A DNA stretch of 64,000 bases, taken from positions 272,336,411 to 272,400,410 of the forward strand of contig OZ010786.1 in the NCBI GenBank assembly GCA_963932465.1, given 5' to 3'. A model generated the notes under the pieces. It ran no database searches and was not told the DNA's origin. It worked only from the letters and a program-made list of their open reading frames with translations. This document shows positions 21,893-33,985 of the stretch, piece after piece (position 1 is the first letter of the stretch; every line of letters starts with the position of its first letter). This stretch comes from Maratus speciosus. Its lineage: Eukaryota; Arthropoda; Arachnida; Araneae; Salticidae. Both the position numbers and the translations under genes were made by a program.

Positions 21893-24289
21893 TGTTATTC
21901 ATTGTGTTTGTGGTCAACTGTACAGACGTTAAAATATTTTAGTGCTATATCTCTAGTGTCTTTTCCTATTTGAAAGCAGGCATTATTTTGTTCTCAAATA
22001 CCTACTGCATCCTGTACTTATTGTAGTTGCAACACTTATCTTACAGGCTTCAATACATAATATTCAGAGGTGAAACATATGCGCATGGCCAAAAGTTTGT
22101 GTACCACCATTTTCAACTAGTAATCTTCTTCTTATTCAATCACATAATTTTTTTCTTTAAATATGGAAATATTACTTTTCGGAAATAGTGGTATTCAAAT
22201 GTAGGAGCTGTGTGAGCCAGCGCATATTTTCCATCTCTGCAAATTTTAAGTTATCCTTATTGATTATACATCTTTGAATTGGAAACCTTTCAGAGATTCA
22301 CCCCAAACTTCATGTAAAACTTTTTTTGAGAAATGATCACTCTGTTGCCGTAGTCTCAATGATCAATTGACATGCAATAAGAAGAAAATATTAAAAGCCA
22401 GATTTTGTCATGCATTGTGACGCATGCGGAAATTTATGAGTTAATTAATGTACTTCGAATACTATTTTGTTATTTTCTATTAATATTTTTTTAAAAATAA
22501 AAATGTGTTCTCTCTATCTTTTTTGCCTCTTTTTACATAAAAAAATTAGAATTTTCTTAATCAGATAAAGAGCGTGAAATTGTTAAAATCGTATCTAATT
22601 ATCCCTACATATGTGCATGTTAACTGAAAATTTTATTCTGAGATGTGAAAATACTAAGCTTAATATATTATCCATAAGATTTATAAATGTTTTGACTGTA
22701 CCTGCAATTCCCCAATGTACTGCCAAAACAGTAAAATTTGACAAGCATAATTTATTTGTTTCTGGGAAGTAATCCAAACTTGTGTCTTTCGAGAGTCTCG
22801 ATGACTGTTTTTTTTTATTAAGTTATATCTACATTATTTTTCAAAGTTAAAAGAACATGCAAAAATAGGAGAAAAGTGATAGCGTCCGCACTTACTGACA
22901 AGGATGCAGATCACGTGAGAAATTATGATGTAAATATACAAATGTTAGGGTAAATAAATGCCGTGTGCAATTATTTTGAAGTATAATTTTTACTATACTT
23001 GATATAACTATTCACTTTTTGTGCTGCTAAAGCAATATTCAACTACTTTATTTTTTTGCTATGATATTTATTTACTCGGTCTAAAAAAATACTTAAATCA
23101 ATATTTGAATTTAAGGATGTATTTTTATATAAACGTTCACATATATTCTTATTTATTATGGTTTCCAAACTTTGCTTACTTTATTTTTTTTATCACAATT
23201 TCTTTTCCAAGTATTGAGTAACAATTTAATTGCTTTTAAGATAATTCTGAAAATATTAAATTAATAGAGATCGTTCAATAAAATATTTTCCAACACTTTC
23301 TCGAGAATGTTTCAGATCACAATGATTGAGCTAAAATCTACACGTCAATAAAAATTTTAAAAGGAAGGTTTGTCTGGGCGGGTATTTGTTTGTTTGTTTT
23401 TGGTGATCGCTAGGAAAATGTATCGCACATATAGGTCTGTAAATTTGGTAGGCAAACACAAGTCGCTTGAGTCTAAGATTTTGGATTATATGATCAGATT
23501 TTTTGTTAGTTTATACTGAGCTAAATATAGAAAACTTATTCCTCTTTTCAATAAATTTTATTCGGAAATTGTTCAGAGATTTTTTTTATTTTTTCGTGAT
23601 TAAAAAAAAAGTACCTATTTCTCCAAAAATGAAGACTTTGTGAAGCATTTTCTTGATGAAGAGTTTTTTATCAAGCGTTTTCTGTTTGATTCCTTAGCCA
23701 TCTGATTCTATATTTTATATCCCTGCATAGAGAAAATCTTCGAGATTCATTTAAAATAAATTTTTAAAATATTAATATTTGAATCCATACGATTTTTTAA
23801 AGAAATTAAGAAAAAGAGAGATTTCAGACGAGCGAAACTAACTTCTATATGGAATTTTTTACGCTTTTCGATTACTACTGTAATATTTTTATTGCCAAAA
23901 AAATCTGCTCTTGACGGTCATGTTTTGTAAATGAGAGAAAAGAATTTCGTTATGGGACATTTCGGCACTCGAAGGTATCAGATTGTTTTCCCCTTGTAAA
24001 GAAATTTTTAAATGTTTTTATATATTTCTTTAAGATTTCACGTAGCCAGCAAAAAGTGAAAATGATTTCAGTTCTACAGCAAACATTTATGAACAACTCT
24101 TTATGACGTCATTCACTGTTCTACACTATTTTACTTTAAAATTATAAATAGTTCATTGCTTTTAAAATTTATTTTAACACCAAAATAAAATTAGAATGTG
24201 ACCAGGTTTGGACTAAATATTTTCCGGCAGAGTGGAACTTGGCAGGTCTAATAATAGTAAATATTGTAAAGCATATGTACATACTACCA
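21893..24289. other. AT-rich non-coding stretch
   Basis: No gene was recognised. Short AT-rich ORFs (for example 23,021-23,221 on plus and 22,595-22,777 on minus) have no recognisable domain. GGCCAAAAGTTTGTGTACCA near 22,087 resembles Tc1-type ends, but I find no partner. Confidence 0.45.
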
Positions 24290-24830
24290 ATTTCTAACCA
24301 CAAAAATATTGGTTTAATTACATTTCAAACACAGTTAAATAGAACAGTACATAGAATTTTTCTCTTCGTTATATATTATTAAACAAGTAATCGTAATTTC
24401 TTTTTTCGTGGAGAAAATTTCTAGTTAAATAGGTAGGAGCAATTCTAATGGAAAACAAATTAACATTAATGAATTACAAGAACGTTTTGTAGTCAAATTT
24501 CCTTTTAAGCTGATAAAGGACGAAATTTTAAAGAAAGCTCATTGCTATTCTTTATTTTTAAAGATACTAAGCATCGATTTTTTTAAACTGTCTTTTCTGT
24601 AAAAATCTATTATTTTTAGGGCACTAATCTGACGATAATGTTGTAATTCTTTACATTTTTTTGTTTCCATTACTTAAAGAAATTCTCAGTACATTATCCT
24701 GAACATAAGATCAGATTTATTCTGTATATTATAAATTTAAAAAAAAATCTGGTGTTCTAAAAATATACAATTTTGGTCATAAGAATAATTTCAAATATTG
24801 ATAGTTTATAAAAGTGTTTATTGAACTTTC
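24290..24830. repeat. Diverged repeat pair, copy 1
   Basis: This stretch resembles 30,530-31,090 in the same orientation. Shared landmarks in order are ATTAAACAAGTAATC, a variant of AGTTAAATAGGTAGGAGC or TTATATAGGCAGGTACGC, CCTTTTAAGCTGA or GCTTTTAAGCTGA, and ATCAGATTTATTCTGTAT. The copies differ by many substitutions and indels, so this is an old duplication or two members of an interspersed family. No coding capacity. Confidence 0.55.
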
Positions 24831-26116
24831 AATGTTAGTGATTTTTAAAAGTTTTGAATATAATAAAAGTTTAACTTGTATATACTTTTAATACTCAAAC
24901 TACGAACGCTAGAAAGTTTGACAAAATGGCTGGGTTCTACTTAATACGATAAGAATGCCATTTTATTATAATGCATGATTTCGTGTGATGTTGTAAAGCA
25001 TTTAGGAACCTGTATTAGATACTAATGTAGAAATTCATTGTATGGTTGAAACATTTACATTGTTCACTTTTTCCTGCACTTTGAAATAAATTTGGTCATT
25101 ACTACATGCACTATAATGCTGAATTGATCGCAGGCATCAAAATCTTCATGCCTGAACCCTTTATATTCTGAAGATTACAAATAAGTATCATTAAAGAAAA
25201 CTCAATGTAGACAGTATTTAATTCGTAGAAATCGTTAAATTAAAGTATTTAATTCGTCTACGATTAAAAGTATATTCCACTTTTCATATAAAAAAACAAT
25301 TTGCTCAATCCTTTATAGAAAATACAGTGAAACAGTCGAAGCTAAATATTTTTTTAATGTGTTTATTTTCTCACCCATTTACATAGGTGTAGCTTTTATC
25401 CTATTGAAAAATGTTATACGAAAAATTTGCAATTACAAAACACTTATCTGTTACAAATAGAATCACAAGGAGCTGTTCATATATAACGTTACCATTTCAG
25501 GCGGAGGGAGTTGGGGGGCTCACACTTGATATCGTAATATATCGCTAGGGGGAAGGGAGGTGGTCTTTCGATATCGATATCATTTTTGATTCAACCAAAT
25601 TTTCTCTTTTTATTTGTAACACGGGCTTTACATCAAAATAGCATGTTATCTTTGTTTTATGAAAATACAAATTTATTATTAAAATCACTAAATATTTATA
25701 AAGTAATTTAATTCCAAAATGTGGAATACCCCAACGGTCGACATTCCAATTCTTCTTCAGATGTGTAATGCATATATAATCCTTCTTCAAGAAACCATAT
25801 GTGAAGTATATTTTAAATGAAACTTCTGTTTACTAATAAATAAAAGAGAAAGACAAATAATGTTGTCCACCTGTTTTGTTCATAAGATTTTCTATTTCCC
25901 CCCCCCCCTCTCCCTGCGGTGTAAGTGCAAGAATAGATTCTTACTGTTTAATGCATTATTTAACAAAAAGCTAATATAAAATACTTTTAAATAGTAACTA
26001 TTTCTTTTAAATGTTATTTCATATATGAAGTGATATTTTATTGATTGACTTCTCCGTATTTGAACCAATAAAGTATGCTAAAAATAAATGTAACCATTTT
26101 TGTATATCACTAAAAC
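24831..26116. other. AT-rich non-coding stretch
   Basis: No gene was recognised. It holds a G-rich tract near 25,500-25,560 and a C run near 25,898-25,907. The short minus-strand ORF at 25,545-25,790 has no recognisable domain. Confidence 0.45.
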
Positions 26117-26169
26117 AAAAAAAAAAAAAAAAAAAAAACCAAAAAAAAAAAAAAAACAAAAAAAAAAAA
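26117..26169. repeat. A-rich tract
   Basis: About 50 bases of nearly pure A, interrupted by CC and single C residues, lie directly before repeat copy B. Confidence 0.9.
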
Positions 26170-28575
26170 TGGTCAAGTGCGAGCATTACTCGCGCACAGA
26201 TGGTTCCGTAGAATAAATATATGAATTTGTAATTGTATTATAAAAGAAAAAAAAAAACGTTGCTAAAAGAATACTAAGTGTTTGTAAAAAAAAAACTATA
26301 CAACGTAGGGTTGGGTATAACTGTATATATTAGAAAAATGTGATCGGGTATACCATGAAAGTTCAAAGAGATATGGAACCTAAATAATATCAAATATAGC
26401 TATTCGTATAACTCTTTTTTAATATCATCCTAATTTGTTTAGGATGAACTTAATTCAGAACTGACAATAAAAGCAGTGCATAGTTAAACTTCATTTGGCA
26501 TTTCATGAAACTAAATTCAGCGTAGTAATAACCTTTATTTCTGCAGTGTAGCTAAAACAAAACCTTTGTTCAAAGTTTAAATTTGACATTGTGCTAAGCG
26601 CGTTTCGAATTCAGGTCTCAAAGTTGCAACGCCGCCTTGGTCAGTGCCGCGTTTTTCCAGATAGGTGTTTAATTAACTTTTAAAGTTTAACTTTTAAAGT
26701 CACTCGAGGCGTATTGAGAGATACGATTAATGCAAACTATCGCGAATCCCACAGTATTTATACGATTCATTCTAATTAAATCTTTCGAGGGCAATGCCCT
26801 TAAAAAACGGACACCTAATTTTAATTCTAAAACAGACAAACGGCACCAAGAATACTTAATTAAAATTTTCGTTTTATCATGTACGTGAAAATAAGCAAGT
26901 TCGCATTTTCTAATAAATTCGTTCATAAATTCTGGTGTCAGTTTATTATTTCATAAGTTTATAAATAGAATTACTCCGTGCCGGAAAGGATTTAGTGGTC
27001 GCAGGACTCTTAAAGCTTCAAAATTTAAGAAATTTTAATTCTTTTAGATGTTAAACTCCTGTATTTTATGAATATTTTGATATAATTGTTTCCTTGAAAT
27101 TCCCATTAGAACAGAAGATTTGGCTTTTGGAATTATACCCGCTTAATAGCTCAAGCGGCGTTTCCGAAACTTTAAAGTCATTATTTTCCAAATGGCGTTT
27201 TTTGGGCATAACGCGCAGGATACCTCAAAAACTTCTGAATATTTTTTCATGAAATTTTCAAAACATATATTTCATGTTAGTCTCTATAAACTGAATCTAA
27301 AATTTCCTTTTTATTGTTCAAAAAAATATATATATATTTTTTTTTTTTTTGGGGGGGGGGGGGGATTTTACTGTTGAAATTTTCAAAATTTTGTATTAGC
27401 TAAATGCAACATTGCATTAAAAATATAAAAATGCTTTAAATACAAATTCATTTAAGTTCAGGGAAATTATTACAATCTGAAGTATAAGTAAGCACCAAAA
27501 TTTTCATTCTAGTTGCAATATTTATTTTGTAATCCTGCGCGTAAACTGTTATGCCATTTTTTTATTCGACAAATGTCTAACAGTTTCCAGCCCCCTATAA
27601 ATACTAATTCTGTATCTTGCAATTTTTTAAATACATGAAACGAAGGAACATACTTATATCTTTCATCCCAATTAAAATTGTGTTTTAAAATCATGTACAT
27701 TTTAAGACATTAAATGTTGAAAAGGATCTTTTTTTTTTCATTTTTTCCACTTTTTAGAGTCTTGAGACCCTTAAATTAGTATGTTTTTAACAATTTGACG
27801 TTTATTGCTTTTATGCTGTTACTGGATATTACATTACACATATATATCATTAAAAGTTGTTAACTGGGCATAGAGTACGCCGCCCCTGTCCATGTGTATG
27901 TCCAAACTGTCCGTACCTTTAAGGGTTAATATCTCGGCTAATTACCAATGATTTTTTCGAAAATCATTATCAACAATGCTTTTACTCTTCTGCAACGATA
28001 GTTATATTCAGCGATGTTCAACAATTTTTCTGAATGCCCGTAAATCGAAATTTGTGTATAACAGAAAAATGCTAATTACTCTAAAACTATGTTACCTAGG
28101 GTAATCGCTATAATTTTCCGGCAAGTTTTATATTATCCTCTATTACCTCTAATTTTTTCATAATTTTAATTTCAGTAGATTCGGAATTAGATGGGGGGAA
28201 CATATTTTTACGCTACATTTTCAACAATATCTTTGAAAATATAATACCTAAAATTAAAATGGAATGTATTTTTGAGTTCAGCGTTACAAAAGCTTTCACA
28301 GGATACCCCTCATGATATACAAAGAAAAGATTTTTTTTTCAAGTAGCATAATTAGCCCCTCTACATTTTTACTAAATATATTTATGAATGTTTATTAATC
28401 TGAAAATATGTGGGTCAATGGCCTTTATTACTTCCCCGAATTTGAACTTTCCACGTTCCATAGTTTACGAGTGAAATGGCTGTGACAGACAGACAGACAG
28501 ACAGATGGAGAGACGGACAGACGCAGGAGTGATCCTATAATTTTTCCGTTTTTACTTTTTAAGTATGGAACCCTA
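26170..28575. repeat. Interspersed repeat family, copy B (about 1.4 kb without its insert)
   Basis: This copy matches copy A (5042-7431) from the GCGAGCATTACTCGCGC hairpin at the left to the GGAACCCTAAAA terminus at the right. It lacks copy A's GC-rich insert but carries its own insertion at about 26,780-27,771. With both inserts removed, the two copies are each about 1.4 kb. Near the right end lies a (CAGA)n microsatellite around 28,487-28,505. No protein is encoded. Confidence 0.6.
26780..27771. mobile_element. Insertion within repeat copy B, unclassified
   Basis: Copy A joins TAATTAAAT directly to TAGCCTGTTTTTAAC, whereas copy B has about 990 extra bases between the equivalent positions. 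TTAAAT occurs on both sides of the extra DNA and could be a 6-bp target-site duplication. The insert starts CTTTCGAGGGCAATGCCC and ends GAGTCTTGAGACCC. I see no inverted ends and no coding domain. It includes a T12G14-like tract at about 27,340-27,364. Confidence 0.5.
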
Positions 28576-29303
28576 AAAATGAATTCCGAAAATCAAAGAA
28601 TATTCAAACACTGATAACGATATCATTACGGGGAGGGGGGAGGGAAGTGTTCGAGGGATGGTAAGGTATGATATTGTAAGGGAGGAAGGGGGCTCAAAAT
28701 TACCAAAAAGTTGATAGCGTTATATATGCACATACTCCAATATATTAATTTTCACTTTTCTTATAAGAATTGTGAGATTTCCATAACAGTATTTTTTGTT
28801 TATTAATATAATTATTCATGTAAATGTTTTGCAAAAAGAGCTCTAACTACCGATCTCTTAAATCAGTTTTAATTAGAAAAGTTATTTCAAAATCAAATTG
28901 TTATTATATATGTTGTCCTGGATGTCTTTGACATTAACATAAATAATTATTCAGGTGAAGCAATATTTTATTCACGATTCAAAATATAAAGGGTTAAAAC
29001 ACAAAGATAGTTCATGTTCATTCGTAATTTTTCAGAGTTCATCATTATTGAAATTAATTCTCCAGATGTTTCGGCAACTTTAAAACCAATTAAATGTGAA
29101 AAGAACTTGGCTACTGATCGCAGAACATTTTAATAAGCTAATTTGTGAACTATTTTACTTCCGAGTTTATAATGACCGATATTGCAGACCACTTGTGTAA
29201 CTCACTGCAATATCTGAACTCTTAAGTTTTACCAGACTCTTTTAATGATTTGTTTATTCTTTCAGCGGCTCTCTGTTTAACGCCGTATATGTATTCCTCA
29301 CTC
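28576..29303. other. AT-rich non-coding stretch
   Basis: No gene was recognised. G-rich tracts occur near 28,630-28,690. Confidence 0.45.
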
Positions 29304-30372
29304 TTAATCAAGTAGATACTCCGATAACACGGAATTTATTCGCATTCCAAATTTCTAAAATATATAATATCTCAAGTGCTAATGAGTCGTTATTTTCGTC
29401 CCAATAACACATTTTAATATACATTATCTTTACAGCACCTTATGGATACTACTTCAAAGTTTTTTCAGAGAATAGTATTTTACAAATAAATATATTTTTC
29501 AAGAAGCACGATTATACATCGTAACATGTAACAAGCAGGTGCATGGCCATGCCAACGACGATTTACGACAACGCGAAATTGAAGAATGAAGGTAAGCGAT
29601 TTCTCTTTTACTTATCTATGAATTATAAAAGGCAGCACAGTACACCTGTCGTTATTTCTCCGCCGCGGCGAGCGGCCTCTCTTCGTCCGCAGCCCTTTAT
29701 TTTTCTACTCTAGTCCGACTCTTTTGCGGAAGCAAGATTCGTAGGTCCCCAGCCACGTCCCGAGTGAAAGACTCTCTAGCGAAAGCAACGTTGGAAAAAA
29801 AAATCAAAAATTGAAACCGGACAAATTTAAAAGGGAAATTACACAAATTAAAGACACCGAAAACCGGGAAGGTAGGGCTCGGGGCGATGAAGCTACCGAA
29901 CGATTCCTAGCTACTTCGAGCTCATTATTAGTCAAACGTAATTGCTTGCCCCTCAAAGGGTTAATCAAGTAGATACTCCGATAACACAGAGTTTATTCGC
30001 ACAAACGTAATTGCTTGCCCCTCAAAGGGTTAATCAAGTAGATACTCCGATAACACAGAGTTTATTCGCATTCCAAATGTCTAAAATATATAATATCTCG
30101 AGTGCTAATGAGTCGTTATTTTCGTCCCAATAACACATATTAATATACATTATCTTTACAGCACCTTATGGATACTACTTCAAAGTTTTTTCACAGAATA
30201 GTGTTTTACAAATAAATATATTTTTCAAGAAGCACGAGGATATATCGTAACATGTAACAAGCAGGTCCCTGGTCATGCCAGCGTCGATTTACGACAACGC
30301 GAAATTGAAGAATGAAGGTAAGCGATTTCTCTTTTCCTTATCTATGAATTATAAAAGGCAGCATAGTACAAG
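29304..30372. repeat. Direct-repeat pair (~345 bp, ~95% alike) around a GC-rich spacer
   Basis: The sequence from 29,304 to about 29,648 recurs at 30,030 to about 30,372 with roughly 18 differences. Both copies start TTAATCAAGTAGATACTCCG and end with a TATA-like box, GAATTATAAAAGGCAGCA. The spacer from 29,649 to 29,960 is unusually GC-rich (CCGCCGCGGCGAGCGGCC near 29,661). A perfect 69-bp tandem duplication (29,933-30,001 and 30,002-30,070) sits at the start of the second copy. Repeats with an internal TATA box around a short centre suggest LTRs of a small LTR element or a tandemly duplicated promoter. I could not find a primer-binding site or TG...CA ends, so the class stays open. Confidence 0.55.
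29933..30070. repeat. Perfect 69-bp tandem duplication
   Basis: CAAACGTAATTGCTTGCCCC at 29,933 recurs at 30,002 and the two 69-bp units are identical. The identity implies a recent event. Confidence 0.9.
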
Positions 30373-30529
30373 CCACATGGATACTTACTTTTTCTATTTT
30401 GTTTAAATATAAGACAGCGCAATCTCGCTGCCGACAGAGGAGTGTTTTTTGGCTTGAGACGCCACTTAAAACTCCAACAATCATTTCATATAAACAGGCT
30501 GATTCCATTACTTTTGCAGTATCATTTTC

Positions 30530-31090
30530 TTAAATAAAAAAGTAAATATAATGATTTATTCACGTTTCGAACAAAGCTAAATAAAACAGTAACCAGATAT
30601 TTCTCATCGTAATACTTCATTAAACAAGTAATCATGATAAAACAAATTCTTTTTCCCCTTAAAGAAACTTTTACTTATATAGGCAGGTACGCCACTAATG
30701 GAAAAGAAATAAACTGTAACGAATTGGGAGATAGTTTTATAGTGAAATTTGCTTTTAAGCTGACTGGGGAAAATATCGAAGATAGGAAGTGCATTTTTTA
30801 GAGAAAAAAGATGTTAAGTATAAATTCTATTTTTACGTTTTAATGTCCGTTTTCAATTCTTTGTAAAGGAATTTCTTTCTTAGAATACTCAGATATTGTT
30901 GATATTGCAATTCTTTCATTTTTGTATTTCTTAAAATTTGCAAGAAAAGAGAGTAATTATTTACAGAATCCTTTTATACTATCAGATCAGATTTATTCTG
31001 TATGCTATAAATACAAAAAGATTATCTGGTGTGTACATAAAATGCAAATATTAATCAATAAATTAATTTCAAGTATAATTTAAAGTATTA
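30530..31090. repeat. Diverged repeat pair, copy 2
   Basis: This is the counterpart of 24,290-24,830. It shares ATTAAACAAGTAATC, CTAATGGAAAAGAAAT-like sequence and ATCAGATTTATTCTGTAT in the same order and spacing. Confidence 0.55.
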
Positions 31091-33985
31091 AATTCAGATT
31101 TATTAAAACATTTCTTGACATTCATTATAACTTATTTTTAACCAACTTAAGAAAAATGAGGAGATTATCAATTCGACGCGTAGGGTATCTGAACGCTGAG
31201 AAATGTATATGCAGATTGAGTACAAATAAGATAATTCTCACATTTAATTATACCATACGTTTTAACAAAATGCAATTTTTCATTAAGTGTGTTAGTTTTT
31301 ATTCTTGAAGTTGTATTTTCTAGAAATATTTATTGTAATATTTATTATATATATATTTGCAATGACATAGCTTTTCCATCTCGGTTTTTTGAATTAAATA
31401 TTCAGTTCCTAACCACAGGCATCGAAACGTCCGCGCTTTAAATTACAAAAGCGTTGATCCTGTGTGCTTATTTAGATTTCAAGTATTGTTTATTTTAATT
31501 GTGAAGGCATTTTTAGTAGTTCATTCATTTTCAATTACTTAACGATTGCGCGTTTAATGAAATAAGTTATTTTTAGAATGTCGTGTAATAAAGAATTAAG
31601 TAATGATAATAACTACCATTTTGTAATAACAAGGGGATAAAACCGGGCTTCCCGGTTTACAGAATATAAGTGAAAACTATTTTTTAAAAACTGATGACTA
31701 ATGAATTTTGTACATTTAATATATTGTTTCTGAATGCCCTAGGAATTAATTTCTACAAAAAAAAAAAAAAAAAAAAAAAAAGCACCGGAGCCCTAATATT
31801 CTGCAATATTAAAACTGTAGCGTCCCCCTCCCCCACCTTCGCTTTCACTCCAATCCGCACACACACATATTTATATATATATATATTTCATATATTTGCA
31901 AAATTTAGAGCATCTTTTTTTCTTTAGTAAAATAAGAATTTTAAATATCTACTTCATATACTTAATTGTCAATTGTTCCTCTTTTTAGTTTATCACTCGT
32001 TCCGAACAGAAATCGTTTCCTAATTATAACGTTAATTAAGCGCAGAATTAAATAATATATGAATTATGATTCGGAAATAGTGTTAACACAAAAAAAGTAA
32101 GATTCGATACTTTTATAGAAAAAGGCGAAACACTGCTTGATAACTTTCAATCAGAATAACAAATAATACATGGCAATTATATCTACTTAAAAATGTAAGT
32201 TACTTTGTAAATGAGCAGCGTTCATCATGAAAAATAAATAGAAAAATCCAGTGATGGGCGATTTTGAAAAATTTGAGAATCGATTAAAATCGACATCGTA
32301 TAAAACAGAATTGACCACAATAAGAATCGATTCCCAAATTCTAGAATCGATACTTGAATCGATGTTTCGATGTTCACGAGATAAGCTCAAAAATAGTAAT
32401 TCCACAACATAGCGAATCAGCAGGGCCGTAACGACTGCATCTCCCCCTCACCTCCATTTATGGGGGCCCTAGACAATGTCAGGGGCCCAGAAGTGAGTTA
32501 CCTTTTAGTCGAATAATAAGGTTTTTTAACTTTTAAAATTATTATTTTTAAGATGTAATTTTAATAATAAATTATTTTATATTTAAATTTATTTTTTTAA
32601 AAAGATCTCGGACAGATAAAAAAAAAAGGAAGAAATGACTTTTTTTTTTTTTCATCCGGAAAAGATCTACTTTCTACTCTTATTCCTTCAACCGAACAGA
32701 TGGGGACTTACTTCCTATAAATGTCATTCTTGTTAAAAATGTGCGGATGAGCGAAATTTTGAAGGCTCTAAATTTATTTAAAAAGTTAAATGGTTTTTCA
32801 GTCTTTTTAGGGCTTCCTATAAGCATGGGAAAATGCAATTATTGCAAATCTTCTTTTAAAATAGCTGTGATGATGTAATTAACCAAACATCATATACCAC
32901 ATACTAATTATCCCCCAATGAATAAGCAAAATTCTCTTTTTAATAATACATTTAACTAAAATTTATTTCCCTTTTAAAATATATAGCTCCTTATCTCAAT
33001 TTACAGTTTATAAATATCTTTCTTTTTAATGTTTACAAATTTTCAGCTGTTAACAACAACAAAAAAGTTCTCATCCTAAAATCATTAACAGTGAAATAAC
33101 ACACATTTCTCTGGTTAACAAATAAATAAAAATATATCCTTTGATTATATGTTTTTTTTTCACCAGTAATCAAAAAACTTTAAACAGTTATTGACTCATT
33201 CGCTGACCCTGACAGTATCGGACGTGGAACATAAATCTGCAAATATCACGATTTTCTTTCTTTTCTTTCTTTCTTTCTTACTTTTTTTTTTTATAGCTTT
33301 CTCGTTCTTATAGTAGAACAGAAAAACAGGACTTCTGTGATCATTTTGTTTATGAAAAAACAAAAACAACAACAAAAAAAAAGAAATAGGATAGAGTGAT
33401 AACAGGCAGATGCCTCAGTTATTTATTCAAACCAGGAGAATCTGAAAGATTAATGATTATGAAAGTAGTAATTAAATTGTTTTTACTTAAATAAAAGGCT
33501 TTTTAGCGGAGATCAAAAGATAAATAATAAATTTATTTCAGAAATATAAACAGATTTTAGATATTAACGCAGCTTAAAAAGCATTAACAACACAATGTAT
33601 TTTGATAAATTTTATTTGATATAAATTTGATATATTTTGATACATTTGCTACTAATAAGTATGTGACCACTTCCTATGTTTAAAGAAATATTCTTTTACT
33701 TTTTTCATATGAGAATAAATAAAATTTTACAGTTTAAAAAAGAATAAGCCCGAGCCTGAAGACTAAAACAAAATACTTTGGTCATCTGAATCTTAAATTT
33801 ACAATGGTTGCTTATGCTTTTTATTGCGATGGTTTTTAGATACCACAAATTTACTAAAATCTGATTTATAATCATATAAAGCAATCATTTTTTTTTCTAA
33901 ATTAATGAGAAGTAAAGATTTAAAATCCTTCCTAGGTGGGGGTGATGGTGAAGATCCTGGTTGCGCCGCTCTAGAGAGGAAAAAA
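31091..33985. other. AT-rich non-coding stretch with scattered motifs
   Basis: No gene was recognised. It holds a perfect 8-bp hairpin AAACCGGG-CTT-CCCGGTTT at 31,640-31,658, a poly(A) run near 31,760-31,781, and a (CTTT)n tract near 33,250-33,282. CAGTGATGGGCG at 32,249 resembles a hAT end, and CAGGGCCGTAACGACTGC at 32,421 is another possible hAT-like end; neither has a partner that I can identify. Confidence 0.4.

Noticed and set aside
29570..29650. Host gene start suggested by a TATA-like box and a GGTAAG donor-like site
   Set aside because: The sequence is part of a direct-repeat pair, no coding exon follows in either copy, and a donor-like hexamer is common by chance.
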